Positions 1 to 10,746 of a DNA stretch of 64,000 nucleotides are shown here, one piece after another. The notes beneath the pieces were generated by a model. That model saw nothing but the letters and a program-made list of their open reading frames with translations, was not told the origin of the DNA and did not search any database. This DNA comes from Daedaleopsis sinensis. Taxonomy: Eukaryota > Basidiomycota > Agaricomycetes > Polyporales > Polyporaceae. The number at the start of each line of letters is the position of its first letter. Within the stretch, counting starts at the first letter, position 1. The stretch is from positions 2,418,001-2,482,000 of the forward strand of contig CM066307.1 in NCBI GenBank assembly GCA_033807695.1, read 5' to 3'. The position numbers and the translations under genes were made by a program.

Positions 1-1974
1 CAACGACCTAGATTGCGTATGCTGGCGATCAGCACCCTGTCGCAAATCAACGTCAGTTACATTTTTAAGCCCGATATCGAGAACATACTTCTCCGGATAG
101 TCGGCAGAATAACTGAATATTCGAGGATAGAACCGCCTCGACACTCCATCATAACAACGAATGACGAACCCATGTTCGTATGCGTGAACGAAGTCGTCGT
201 CGAGTAGGACCTCCCATTGGACGTGGAAAAGCTCACGATGGCAATGGGTAGCTAAGGAGTCAGTGAATTTCGTATCGGGGCCTAATTCACTTTTGAGTAT
301 ATCCTTGAATTTCGATGGCAGCTACAGCACAACATTCAGACATGTGCCAAGAGGATGAAGTCAAGCTTGAAGCACACTCACCGATCCGAAGTAGGCGATG
401 TGATCGAAAGCATGGGTAGATAGCTCAGCACGTCTGTACTTGGACTCGTTACCGAAGGCCATGTACAACGGCCAAAGTTTATCATGCCCGTAATCAGAGA
501 GGTGAGTCTGGTCAGATGCGAACATAAGGGCGACGATAACCCGGGGGAGATTGCACCCCGGTTCGCGAGGAGACCGCTGTAGTTCTTCATGCGCGTCGAT
601 AAAAGCTTGGGATGTATATGCCTCTCCGTACACCCTGTTGGGCCGAGAAGAATCGCCGGATTGCCAGAAGAGTCGGTGAGGTTCAAGATGGAAATGAGAA
701 AAGCCGTCGGGATCGGTAAGTCGGGCACGAATGACCGATAAGATTTTGCGATGCCAGAGAGAGGTAGCGTCGAATGTGTGAACACCAGAGCTTGCAGTAC
801 GTTTGTGTAGGGGAACAGACAATGTGATAGGCTTCTCGTACCATTCGTCCACCTCTGCGTCGACGCTGGTGACATCTTCTGTTGCCAGCCTCCGATTGAT
901 CCCTCTCCATCTCACCCCTTTCAACTCCGCTTGGTCGAACCCTGAATCGAGGAGTATCTCCATAAGCTCCTGGAAGCTAGACTCCGACTTCGTGGCCGAG
1001 CCTTCCCAGTACCACTTTCCAAGACGAAAAGAGGTCCAATTTGGGTACGGGTAGTAAGGATTGCTAGGGGCCTGAAATTGCGACGACGACACATTGTGAG
1101 GGATGAATGAGATACGGCCGGGATTATGGTCGGGAGGAGCTGCAGAGAAGTACTCGCGGTAGAGACCGAATATGTCGCATGTAATTGGGGGCCCGGGGAT
1201 AGGGGATTCTTGGATTGACTGCGAGTTCGGACTCGTTTCACATCCGGCAAGGTTTGACCCATTGGCTGTGCAAGTCGACTCAGGAAGTTCATTGGCGACT
1301 GGAGTCACCGTAGCATCCGTGGTCGACGCTGAGGGTTCAGTAGGGTGTTCCGAAACAGAGGGTACACCGAGAGGAGGATCCAACGTGGATGTCTGCGACT
1401 GATTATGATCATGCAGCATGACAATGCGCCGTCTTTTCGACAATGGTCTCTCCGTTTCCTCTGAACGGTTCTCCACGAAACGTTTGGGAATAGTAGCTCG
1501 TGTGCGTCGCGGACGTTCAACTCGATTGGATCCATCAGGCGTGCCTGCCACTGGGAGGTGTCCTGACTCGAGGTTAGACTCGACTGCAAGCGGGAGCGAA
1601 TGTGAGCTAGACGCAGTGGAGGTACTATCGTCACGGCGAGCCTCTATCGGCAGAGGAAGAGCATCAGTCGTAGATTGGGAAGGGGAGGTCAAGGGAGCCT
1701 CAGCGGAGTGATCCTCTGAAGCCGTCGTGGCTTGAAACTCGTCTCGCCGCCGCTTCGCGAACTTGCTGATATCGCAGAGTGCCTGATCCAACGTGCGTTT
1801 CACCTTCGCGCAAACACGTTGGTGAGTGGTAAGGGCATTACTCGTAGTGAATGTCCGATAACAAGATGCGCAGGCGTGAGCATGAGTCGTGGCGATGATG
1901 GGGATGGGTGGTGCTTCGAATATGGAGGAGTCTAAGTCCTCGGCCGGGCTGTTGTGATCGGGATGATTCGACAT
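1..1974 (-). CDS. Plavaka-type transposase, N-terminal part (runs off left edge)
   Basis: The first exon (1974 down to 382) starts at an ATG. Near residue 35 it has a zinc-finger-like motif, C-x2-C followed by H-x4-C (CASCYRTF...HQRVC), then a basic region (KFAKRRRDEF) and a Ser/Thr-rich linker. From about residue 270 the sequence resembles the transposase-associated domain of Agaricomycete Plavaka elements (CACTA-like DNA transposons), including FGLYREYF, YYPYPNWTSF, LMFASDQTHL and LWPLYMAFGNESKYRR. A 60-bp intron (381-322) and a 52-bp intron (88-37) restore the frame, giving LPSKFKD, then SYSADYPEKVLIASIRNLG. The catalytic core would lie beyond the left edge. No stop or frameshift is visible, so the copy could be intact. 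The family call rests on remembered sequence patterns. I did not identify the terminal inverted repeat that should lie beyond position 1974. Confidence 0.82.
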
Positions 1975-2926
1975 GTCACCGCGATTCTAGAAGTTCAGTG
2001 TCAGCCAACTCGGATAGTTTCTTGTTCGTAACACGGCCGCGTACATGCAAGTCTATGATTTGCGGTGGACCTACGAGAGGAAGGGCGAGGCCGCGAGAAC
2101 TATCCGGAGAAATGACTCGGATGCAGACAAGTGGTAAACCAGTCAAGATGAGGGAGGGGGATGAAGACGTCATAGTGGCGTACTGGGTGGAAAAGTCGAT
2201 ACGCAAGTCCCCGCACCGTTGTGGCAGTGGCCCGGTACGTACTAGTAGAAACTGGAGAAGTTACGCGCCCGGGCCCCAACGTTCAACGTTCACGTTCAAC
2301 GTTCAACCGTGACAGCCTCGGACAGTTGAGTCAACGGTTGACGGTAAGCGCCAACGAAATGGGCATACTTCCGAATCCTACTATGACAGCCTGCCAACGT
2401 CACCCGGTATAGCTATGACGCGGCGGAACCTTGACTCGGACTCGGAGCGCGACTCGGAAGCCCGTCCGAATCCGTGCTCGCCTTCAGGCTCAGGCTGTCC
2501 ATTCTGGAGACATCGACGCGTCGGAAGACTGTTCCCGTTGTCCAACTTGTGCGGCACGCAATTGTCTCATGCATGGTACTAGCTATAGTATGGGTGGCCG
2601 GAATGTGCTTGCTGTCATTGACAAACGGGCGGGTTCAAAACGCCGGGTGACGATGACACAGACCGAACACTGCACCGTCGCGCCCCAAAAGGGACAGTAT
2701 GTACTGCTAGGGACAACAAGCGGTCACCGTCACGACAGTGTTGCTACTCCGACTCCGAGTCGGAGTCGGGAACCTAGGAGTAAGAGATATATAGCTCTAG
2801 ACTGAAAGCAAGACGATGGTTTATGACCTAAACGAACGTGAGTCCGAGTCTCTCAATTTCAAGTTTGACGCCATGGAGCACTGGGAGTGTAATGATACGA
2901 CTCAGAGCAGCCACCTAACACATACC
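1975..2926. other. Gene-poor interval with short motif repeats
   Basis: No convincing gene. It is the upstream flank of the transposase gene and might contain its terminal inverted repeat. It holds alternating near-copies of GTTCAACG/GTTCACG (2279-2308) and clusters of the GACTCGGA/TCCGAGTC octamer (about 2430-2460 and 2750-2772), a motif that recurs through the repeat island further right. Confidence 0.5.
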
Positions 2927-5530
2927 TTATTCTAACAACACACCATCCTTCGGTGGGATCTTATAGCATGTCCCCAGTAAAGTCCAAAAACTAGCGACGT
3001 CGAGTTTCCTGTCCTTGCGCAACTTCGCTTCGAGGGCTCCTGTGCCATCGTAGATGTCTGGATGCCACGTTTTGCTAAAGCAAGCCATTTCGCTTGAGCG
3101 TCTTTCCGTAAACACGAATACGACGACTACTCACAGATGATCTAGCAATCCGCCCCGGTTGAACATCCCTAGACATACCGGATGGGGACAAGCGTAGATA
3201 CGACTGGGTGAATGCTTCCTGGGTCCGTATGCGGCCCTAACATGTGCAGCTCTGATTTTGGTGCGCTTGTGTAACTCCCGAGAATCGATGACCTACGATG
3301 CAAATCCCATGTGTCAGAGTCCAACTTGAACACGACATTCTGGCAGAATCTCCTAACCTCCTGCGAACCGCTCGATGTTTCGGTTGAATCCACAGTCTTG
3401 CGTGTGGTGTCTGACTTAGTCGACGGTACTAGTACTGCCGATGATCCAGAACATAGGCCTGCCAGTACTACGGCATCCGAATCCCCGTTGTTCAATACGT
3501 CTGCGGTCTCGTGATAGTATGCTGATATTAACGTGAGCATGATCAGTATCGGTAGTTTTTACGCGCACACTTACCTTCTAAGGAAGCAGTAGTTGAGGCC
3601 GATACAGAAAGCCACGTGTACCAGAGCAATAAATGGATGTGTAGTAGATCCTCAGGACCCTCGTTTTGGAGGCGGTGCCTTCTTTGTTCCTGGACAAGCG
3701 CCATTGTCCGTTCCAAATTGTGCAAAGAGACGAAGTCGCATGCAATCTTGATTGCATTCTGAATATTACGAACCTCAAAATCACGAATCAGTTGGGTATG
3801 AAGTAACTATTGCACCATTTTCATGCGCTTACTTGGTGAGGACATCCAGCGGGGATAAACACCATCTCTCCAACTCGTTGATACACCGTCCAAGGCTTGA
3901 TGTTGTGTTCCGTCGCCAAGTGATCCAGCATCGAATCCGATAAATAGAAACACTGAGCATTGATCGGATCCTTCGCCGCATATTCGCTGTAGATCCCGCG
4001 CAAATAAGAGCGCAGACCATCAACGGAGTCAGCAGGGAATATGTGCCATATCGCGGCTGGATGCGACTGATCGTAGCACCAAACCATCAGGTTAATGGCG
4101 TCGGTAACGTCGAGGTGGAGCGACGTAGTTCCAAGTATGTCATCGCGAGATGCGCAAGCGATGTACATTTTAGGTCCTAGAATGGGGGACACCTTCGTTG
4201 TTAGAGGGCACCGTGACTGCGGCGCATCCGCGAAATCTCAAGCAACTCACCCAAGTCCGGACGAATCGCATTACTGGGAAGATGAGCAGCTAAGTTCAAA
4301 ACGCCGTCGACGCTGACTATGTCTCGACAAGCACTCGGAATGCTATCATTGAAGGCACGGAATAGAACAGGATAGGCATCCTTGAAGTGCTTCTGCGGTG
4401 GCCAATCCTAAAGGAAATGTTCAACCGAGCTAGTACGAAAGCAAACGAGAAGTACAAACTTTCAGTTTCAGAGAATTTGCGTCACTACTATTCGGCTTCT
4501 TCAGAAAGGTGAAGAATGTCTCCACTGTCGAGGGGAACTTCACGGGCTTGCAGGTCGTGCAGTCAATTGGAGTGACCTTCTGCGGGCCGTAGTCCTTGAT
4601 GAAATCATCTGGGGTCCAACTCCCTTGCAGCCGTCGTTCTATACCTCCTACAACCACGGGGACCCCGAGTCGCCAAATTGAGGAGAACTCGGCGACATCG
4701 AAAGACCCATCATGTAACATAGGGTAAGTAGTAATTGATGGCGTGCACGAGAGAGGAAGCGCTGGTCTGACTCGCAAAGAGAAAGTTAGCTAATGAAATT
4801 ATTGTCGCTCCTATAAAGCCACTAACCTTGACACCGGCAATGCCAACTTGATATCTGAGACGCTTTCCTTTATGTGACTCAGCTCGAAGCGGCTTACTGG
4901 GATGAGTTCATGGCGTGTGGTCGCAGAGGCATGGCAAGCTGAGTTGAAGGCATCCTGTTGGGTAGGTCGCTGTGACAATATGGTCAGCCTTGTTCGAGTC
5001 AGAGACGATTTGCGCATGATGACAGATAACATACGATAGAAGGTCTATCAGAGCAACGAAGAAATTCTTCTCGACAAAGCTGGCATAACTCGATGCCACA
5101 ATGCTTGCAGAGCGAGACTTCGGTAAACAGACCGGTTCCGCAGAAGTCTGGAAGATATAGTACATATGTGTCATCCGAGCTATGCATGTACACAGGTGAA
5201 CGACAGTACCACATATCACTCGTGTGTCGAGTTCCTTCTCTCTTCGCACAACGTTTGCGCCCATAGCATGTTCTGCTTCTTGTTCTAACATAGGGAGTAA
5301 GAGTGGAGTCACCTTGTCCTGAGAACGAACGGTCGATGTCAAATTGTTATTGCTACATGCGAAACAATGGCAGCTGACCAGAATTGCTCGACTCGTGACA
5401 CGATCCAGACGGCGGTTGAAGACTCTATTGAACTTGGGCTCAACTTGAAGTACACCCGTGGAGCCGAAGGAAACTCGCGTCTCCAGCTCAGACTTGGAGG
5501 TGGGATTGATGTAGACTCGTCGAAAACCTG
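2927..5530 (-). CDS. JmjC-domain protein, KDM3-like (ends uncertain)
   Basis: Multi-exon minus-strand gene. Reading 5' to 3': an exon with LLPMLEQEAE; a Cys-rich zinc-binding stretch (FCGTGLFTEVSLCKHC...CQLC, about 5030-5130); RHELIPVSRFELSHIKE; then the JmjC fold. The fold starts with SIWRLGVPVVVGG and LQGSWTPDDFI (about 4690-4590) and continues across introns 4459-4408 and 4250-4177 into GTTSLHLDVTDAINLM and FIPAGCPHQ. The Fe(II)-binding HxD pair (H-L-D) and the distal His (PHQV) are both present, so the oxygenase centre looks complete. A further exon (IKIACDFVSLHNLE) follows the intron just below 3833. Known for the family: 2-oxoglutarate-dependent lysine demethylation in the nucleus. The 5' end lies at or above 5530. 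The last exon is unclear: one reading ends near 3050 after a basic RRRR tail, another near 2927. Confidence 0.78.
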
Positions 5531-6800
5531 CATTCAATGTGTGTCAAAGACGTCAGACCCGAGGTGCAACTGCCAAATCATGGCCTACCATTAAACAGGC
5601 AAGCTGTCTGTGCGTGTCCTCGGCGTCCGTGGCAGGATGAACACTTGGGTAAATTTTTGAAGGCGGATGGCAGATAGCGAGAGTTGCACGACACGTTCTG
5701 CTTGAGCCAGATATACTGGGGTGAACTCGGGGCCATGACGATGAGTCGAGAGCCTGCCAGCTCAGAGGGTGGCCGTGAACGCCTGGTGAACGCACGGAGT
5801 TGGACAATTGAATAGTAGTACAGAGAAGTCGGACGAGTGACTTGAAGGATGGCAGCCAGTGACCCGGGATGTCAATAGGAGACTATCTGGTTTACACCAA
5901 AGTAGTCGAAGATATGACAGTGAGCGACGAGGAGTAGTCGACACGGTGGGGAGTTCCAGTTGCACTAGTAAACTAGTTGGTTTCAAGTTTCCGACAGCTA
6001 CTACTAGTACTGTTGCCGGCGTGACGTCACTGCCACGTCGGAAGAATCAACAGACGCTCGCATTCGGACTCGGAGGGCTGGCCCGGACAAGCTCCTTTTG
6101 AAGGCTACAGCCAGCTAATATTCAGATATTAGTACTGCGAGTGGGTCCGAAATGACAAGTAGTAGGAGTTGTACATATAGATTACTGCAGCTGCTCCGAG
6201 TCGTTCAAGTTGTTACTATCCCAACCTAGTACTACTACCGCGGCTACTACACGGCGGTAGAGGTGCGGCACCCTGATGGTGCGACCACTGTGACCGCTAC
6301 TTGTACTAACCTGAACGGGCGATATTAACTTTCAATGTTTCGGGAGGAGGAGGAGGATGGTATTTCGGCTTTTACTCGATACAGGTTACACGCGGACGCC
6401 CACTTCATATCTACCGTGTGCATAACACTGAGAAAGCCACGAGCAACGGCTTAGATGCCCATTCGGGCGTCGGGGCACGAGTACTTATCATGATAACCAT
6501 GGGTAGCGAGACCGTCAACAGTAGACAGGGCCAAGTCCATCATTCCACACGAACTCTAGTATGTGTTACATCCAGACGTTAAGAACCGCGAGACTGATAC
6601 AACGAGCGAGTCTACGCATAGCGACATCGGTTCTCGTAACCGGGGACAGGAGGGAGACAACATTGATCACATCTGCTTGCGGGAGACGGAAGACGAAGCA
6701 GAGCGCTGGAAGTGGCTCGATTTATTGGCAGTGATGTCGCCGCTGCCGACGTGGCCGGCAGTCGCGGGCCTGCGCAGGTCACAACCGCAATGTAAGGATC
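5531..6800. other. Gene-poor interval
   Basis: No reading frame here looks like a gene. Some 5' exons of the JmjC gene may lie at 5550-5990. Short ACTAGTAG-like repeats and CTAGTA/TACTAG palindromes occur around 5960-6020 and 6150-6240. Confidence 0.45.
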
Positions 6801-7362
6801 TCAGGTGAAGGCACAAGTTGATAGACACTGGACGTACGTATCACCGTTGTAGCTGTGGGCGTCCTCTCCGCGGCTCTCCGAATCGTTGCCCTTGTCGACG
6901 CTACCAGTCACGATCCCAGTGGAGTGTTAGTAGTGATCCACCTCGCATAAGCATGAAGTACACATACCGCGACCGCTGCTCGCTGGTGCTGCTGCCAGTG
7001 GCGCAGTTGACACTGTCGTTGGCCGCGAAGCTACTACGAGTCACGAACATAAAGTTAGTTAACGATCCTACATCAGCGAGGAAACACAAAAGGGACTCAC
7101 GGAAACTTATGCAAACCTAAAGCGTAGAACGCCTCGATTTCGCGAAGAACGTTTATGTAGTCTTGGTACTCGTCATGGATCTTGACCATCTCGGGTAAGA
7201 TGACAGAGTCGGTGTTCATCCCTACACCTCCAGAGTGAGATCCTGCAACGGACGGGACGATGTGCGAGACTTACCACCATCTTTCTCATCAGAGTCCTGG
7301 AACAAGAACCCAGCCAAGGCCGGAGGAAAGACCTTCAACTGCGGCTGCTGAGCGAGCATCAT
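6801..7362 (-). CDS. R1 gene 2, copy A: short unknown protein with a variant C-terminus
   Basis: Four-exon model. The start is ATG ATG at 7362 after a pyrimidine-rich leader. Exon 1 gives MMLAQQPQLKVFPPALAGFL and ends after EKDG at GTAAGT. Exon 2 gives GMNTDSVILPEMVKIHDEYQ, then LREIEAFYALGLHK. Exon 3 is Ser/Asn-rich and ends QRSR. The last exon gives VDKGNDSESRGEDAHS and ends at TGA 6801-6803. Exons 1-3 match copies B and C. The last exon does not, apart from a shared KGND core. I see no signal peptide, membrane span or known domain; the tail is acidic and polar. I do not recognise the family. The gene is transcribed away from gene 1, with about 1.5 kb of conserved DNA between their starts. 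Confidence 0.5.
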
Positions 7363-7609
7363 GGCGGAGGGTACGGTCGGTAAAAGTTGAAAGGCTAGAG
7401 GCAGAGGGGTCGGTCGCGGTGGTGCTGGCAGTGGTAGGAGAGTGAAGTGAGGCGGCGTCTGAAAGAAGCCGCGAACGGTTATATGGTCCAATCATATAGA
7501 GTTGTAACTCCGATCCTGGCGCGATTAAGGCGGTACATGTTAGCCACTCCTGTAGTTCCACTCGCCGGAGGGAATTTGGAAAACACCGCCTGGCTCTGGC
7601 TGCGAGAGC

Positions 7610-7646
7610 CCCGGGGAAGAGCGTCTTTACTGCCTACTTCCCCGGG
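7610..7646. repeat. Perfect 10-bp stem hairpin in R1, copy A
   Basis: CCCGGGGAAG at 7610-7619 and its exact reverse complement at 7637-7646 enclose a 17-nt loop. The structure recurs at 17854-17890 (copy B) and 25664-25700 (copy C). It lies in the spacer upstream of gene 2. Confidence 0.75.
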
Positions 7647-8787
7647 AAGTACTCTCGGCCCGGGATGACGAGCAATACCCAGAAAGAACAAGTAGTCACT
7701 TACTCGCTTTCATGATGGGATGAAGGAACATTACGTGAATGCCAAGCGCGCGCCGCGAACGCGACATTTCGAGTTCAACCATTCGCGCCTGAATTGGAAG
7801 AACAATGTACGGTTTACTTGGCAGAAATGCACGCGATCGAGGGTAGCGAGGGGCTAGGGCTTGAACGTTCAAGCCTGGAGGCTGCCATTAATGACTCGGG
7901 CACACTCGCAGGACAAATAGAGCACAGGCCTACTAAGCTTCTCTGAGAGACAGCGATACTGTCACCATGGGCCCGAAATAGCACCGCCTGCTCCATAGCA
8001 GTGAGGGTCCCGCCGGGTCGTACGTTCGCCTGACCTTTAAGTTAGAGCGTTCGGCGAGAATTCTTCCGGGTGTTGCGCGGACGCACGGTGACTACGGCGG
8101 CTGACCCTCAGCTGGGCGACTGTCGCTTCCGAATTGCGAACCTGGAGGCCCGTGTGCTCGTGGGTGTCAATCAGATAACAACCCTGGTACTCCTTGATGT
8201 GCACATCGAGTCCTCGACGTGCGCATGTGTAAAGCGGCCGACTCGGTCGCTGACGGACGGAATACATCGTGACTCCTAGATCTGATATTATAAAGTCAGT
8301 ACCCTGGTAAATACGACAGGAATTCAACTACGGCGCACCGCACCGCAGCCGCAGTCCTCGAGAAATGCAGTATTGTACGTAATTCTCTGTGGTCCTCGCC
8401 GTGACACGCGGCAGTGCACGCCCCAACCGTTGGGTGCGCATCGTCGTCCGAACTCCGGAACGCACCGTCCGAACCCCAAGTTTTCAGCGACAGGTACGTG
8501 TGCAGCGTGAGTCGCCATCGAGGTAGTTCAATGACTAGGATGGCTTGTAGCCAGTCGGATGCCGCCTGACCTAATAATCGCAGGTTCGATTTGGGAACGG
8601 TCCACGTAAATGCGACTGAGTCTGACCTGAGGGTACTCACAGTAGGTGTCGAGATGGGGACCGTGCTTGCTCGAAGTGCTGCAAGTGCCGCGGCGAGATT
8701 CTAGGATACTAGACGCGGCAGTCACGCATGGAGGGCGGTCGTAAACGCGCCAACCTCCGAGTCGCCGCGCCAACCGTAGACGCCCCG

Positions 8788-8797
8788 TATACATATA
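8788..8797 (+). promoter_or_regulatory. TATA-like element upstream of gene 1 (copy A)
   Basis: TATACATATA about 85 bp before the gene 1 start codon, followed by a CATCTCCATCTCC pyrimidine tract. The same block precedes gene 1 in copies B and C although the coding sequence in B is different, so it is probably the core promoter and 5' leader. Confidence 0.45.
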
Positions 8798-8882
8798 CGC
8801 GCCCTCGCCATCCAGCGTAAGAGCCATCTCCATCTCCGTCTCCACCACTTCTTTCCCTCCGAGTCTTGCTACTGCGCCCAGC

Positions 8883-9403
8883 ATGGATCCAAACTTCCGC
8901 CCTCCCCTCGAAGATATCCCTCTCCCCACGGCAAAATACATTGACCAGGACTTCGGGCTCTCCGATAACACGCCGCGGCCATACGATGATCGCGCAAACG
9001 CCTATCCCCGCGTCGCAACCCGAGGCATTCTGGACTGGAAGGACGATGAGAGTGAGTCTTCCAATGCTGCTTTTTCAGTCACCCTCGATGGCGCTCATTG
9101 GGATGTCTGGTCAGAGATATATTCTTCTGCCCTCAGAAGTTCCTTCGGCGCGTTCGATCATTCGTCGCGCATGAAGTTCTCCTTCGTCCCTGAGCTGGAG
9201 AAGATGATCGAGAAGATGAACGTCATCGTATCCAACCTCACTTTCCTGCGGGTTACGGTGGCCAACGACATATGCGAGGCGGCGGAAATTACCAGCAGGG
9301 TGTTGCCGATGCTGTCGATGACCAGCGAGCAGTGAGTCACGATTACTCTGTTGTCATTCATGTCGGAAATTGACTTGTATCCCTCCCTAGGGAGAACGCG
9401 TGA
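8883..9403 (+). CDS. R1 gene 1, copy A: unknown variable protein
   Basis: Exon 1 (8883-9331) starts MDPNFRPPLEDIPLP. It has an acidic middle (WKDDESESS) and a helical second half with HWDVWSEIYSSALRSS and VPELEKMIEKMNVIVSNL. The GTGAGT donor at 9332 joined to the TAG acceptor at 9388-9390 adds only a few residues (ENA) before TGA, giving about 153 aa. An alternative acceptor four bases further on would give about 210 aa ending RRVGDDV at 9578. I see no recognised domain, signal peptide or membrane span. Copy C carries the same gene. Copy B has a different coding sequence at the same place, sharing little beyond an N-terminal NFxPP motif. Confidence 0.5.
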
Positions 9404-9579
9404 CATTACTCTGGCAACGCGCCTGCGCAGGTGCACCCGCTCAGGGCCCAACGGCGGGAAATGGGCACTAGTAGTAGGCGGTGCCACTGCGGGGTCAACG
9501 TCATCGCTGTACGTCTCGACCATCGTGCTGCGCGAATGTACCTTCAAACTTGCTCGTCGTGTTGGTGATGATGTATAGA

Positions 9580-9790
9580 TTGCATGCTCGCTTGTATGAT
9601 GTACTATCTTGAATGAATGCTTACCGCGATGACTCGGAGAGCCACCTGAAGTCCGAGTTGGCGCCGCACGTATTTGCGTCAGCTTCGCGACTTCTGTCTC
9701 GTTGACCACGGTAAACACCGCAGCCAACATCTCTCGGCTTGAAACCGAGCGCATAGAACGAGTGACTGCTGAGTCCGAGGCCGGTGATGA
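9580..9790 (-). pseudogene. Possible gene-2-like relic beyond gene 1 (copy A)
   Basis: Minus-strand frame with SHSFYALGFKPRDVGCG leading to an acidic, Ser-rich stretch (GADSDFRWLSESSR) and then a GT splice donor. It recalls gene 2, where FYALGLHK precedes a Ser-rich exon that also ends in SR at a donor. It may be the decayed 3' part of another gene 2. The similarity is short and this is a weak call. Confidence 0.25.
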
Positions 9791-9953
9791 CTCGGATGTC
9801 TAGGGAGGCAGACGGAAGACATCAGTACCTACAGAGCGACAGAAGAGATCAAGCCATGACACGCGTACTTGTAAGCGACACTCAGCATCCTGGTCCAGAT
9901 CGCAGCAGGTTCGGGCCACTTGAATGGCCTGTTAAAAGTGGGGTTCGGATCAC

Positions 9954-10558
9954 CTACTTCAGCCCCTGTGTGCCGCGGCCGTTCGCGATGCAGATGATGG
10001 GAATCTTCGTATTCTTGATCAGTTGTACCAGAGCGTCGACGCCTCCGCCGCCCCGGCCGACACGTCGTCGACCTCGTCCATGATGAGGCAAGACTTGTCG
10101 GTGACGGTCATGCCGACTGCGTTCGTTTTCTGCGGGATGAGCCTGTGAGTGACGCGCCTCTCTCGGAACAAGGCAAATCATCTCCTGCGTGGCGTTACGG
10201 ACCAGCGAAAGCACCTTCACGAGCTTCTTGGCTGCGCTGCTCAGGACGCTGTGAGCTACGACTCGGACTCCACCGCGGGGACAGGACGGCATACGCGCCG
10301 TTCGCAGCACTCTCTTTCGCCGCCGCTCCATCCCTTTTGCACTCTCCCGATCGTCTCCTGCTCCTTCTGCAATGTGTTGGGGTCCATCGTGCTCTTGTCC
10401 GTGACGCGCGTGCCGATCACGAAGCCGTCCTCATCGACCGTCTTCAGCTTGTACTTCTCGGTCGCTTTGAGCTCGCTCAGACCAGCGTCGGCGCCAACGA
10501 CGACGAACGAAGCGGCCGCCTTGCAGGATGAACGCACCTTGGAGGAGGGTTGCCCCAC
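9954..10558 (-). pseudogene. Replication factor C large subunit (RFC1) fragment, copy A
   Basis: The minus strand carries two RFC1-like pieces. First, the end of a BRCT domain (SFVVVGADAGLSELKATEKY, KLKTVDEDGFVIGT). Then part of the AAA+ clamp-loader domain (DKSCLIMDEVD with Walker B, then VQLIKNTKIPIICIANGRG). The two halves of the AAA+ piece are in different frames, so there is a small deletion right after VSAG, and the Walker A region expected between BRCT and Walker B is missing or scrambled. RFC1 loads PCNA at replication forks in the nucleus. This fragment cannot encode a working subunit. Confidence 0.72.
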
Positions 10559-10746
10559 TAGGCCGCATTCCGACTCGGAATAGGGGGCGGTTCGCCGCTA
10601 CGGTGCTTTCGAGTAGTTTGTATGCGTCTGGATAGATGTAAGTGCAGGACCTTCTGCACGCCGGGCTATCCCGTAGGCAGCTCTCGTTGCCACGTACTGT
10701 TGCCAAGATCATAGTCAGCGGACGAGTAGTAGTTCAACAAAGGTCA

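Larger units (their letters stand above)
6920..10746 (-). repeat. Repeat R1, copy A (inverted; pairs with copy C)
   Basis: This stretch is the reverse complement of 22568-26390 with only scattered single-base changes and small indels near the outer end. Between 6920 and about 10700 positions in A and C sum to about 33310. It holds gene 2 (leftwards), gene 1 (rightwards), a conserved spacer of about 1.5 kb between them, and a broken RFC1 piece. At 6920 similarity to copies B and C stops abruptly inside the last intron of gene 2. At the other end it fades at TGACCTTTGTTGAA (reverse complement of 10733-10746). I found no transposon terminal repeats or target-site duplication, so a segmental duplication is as likely as a mobile element. 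Confidence 0.9.

Noticed and set aside
6801..9403. The idea that the divergent gene 1/gene 2 pair is a homeodomain mating-type locus
   Set aside because: The layout and variability fit, but neither protein shows a homeodomain motif (such as WFxNxR) or a receptor or pheromone signature.
6920..10746. R1 as a Helitron or a TIR transposon
   Set aside because: I looked for a TC start, a CTRR end with hairpin, terminal inverted repeats and target duplications at the similarity boundaries and found none that agree between copies.
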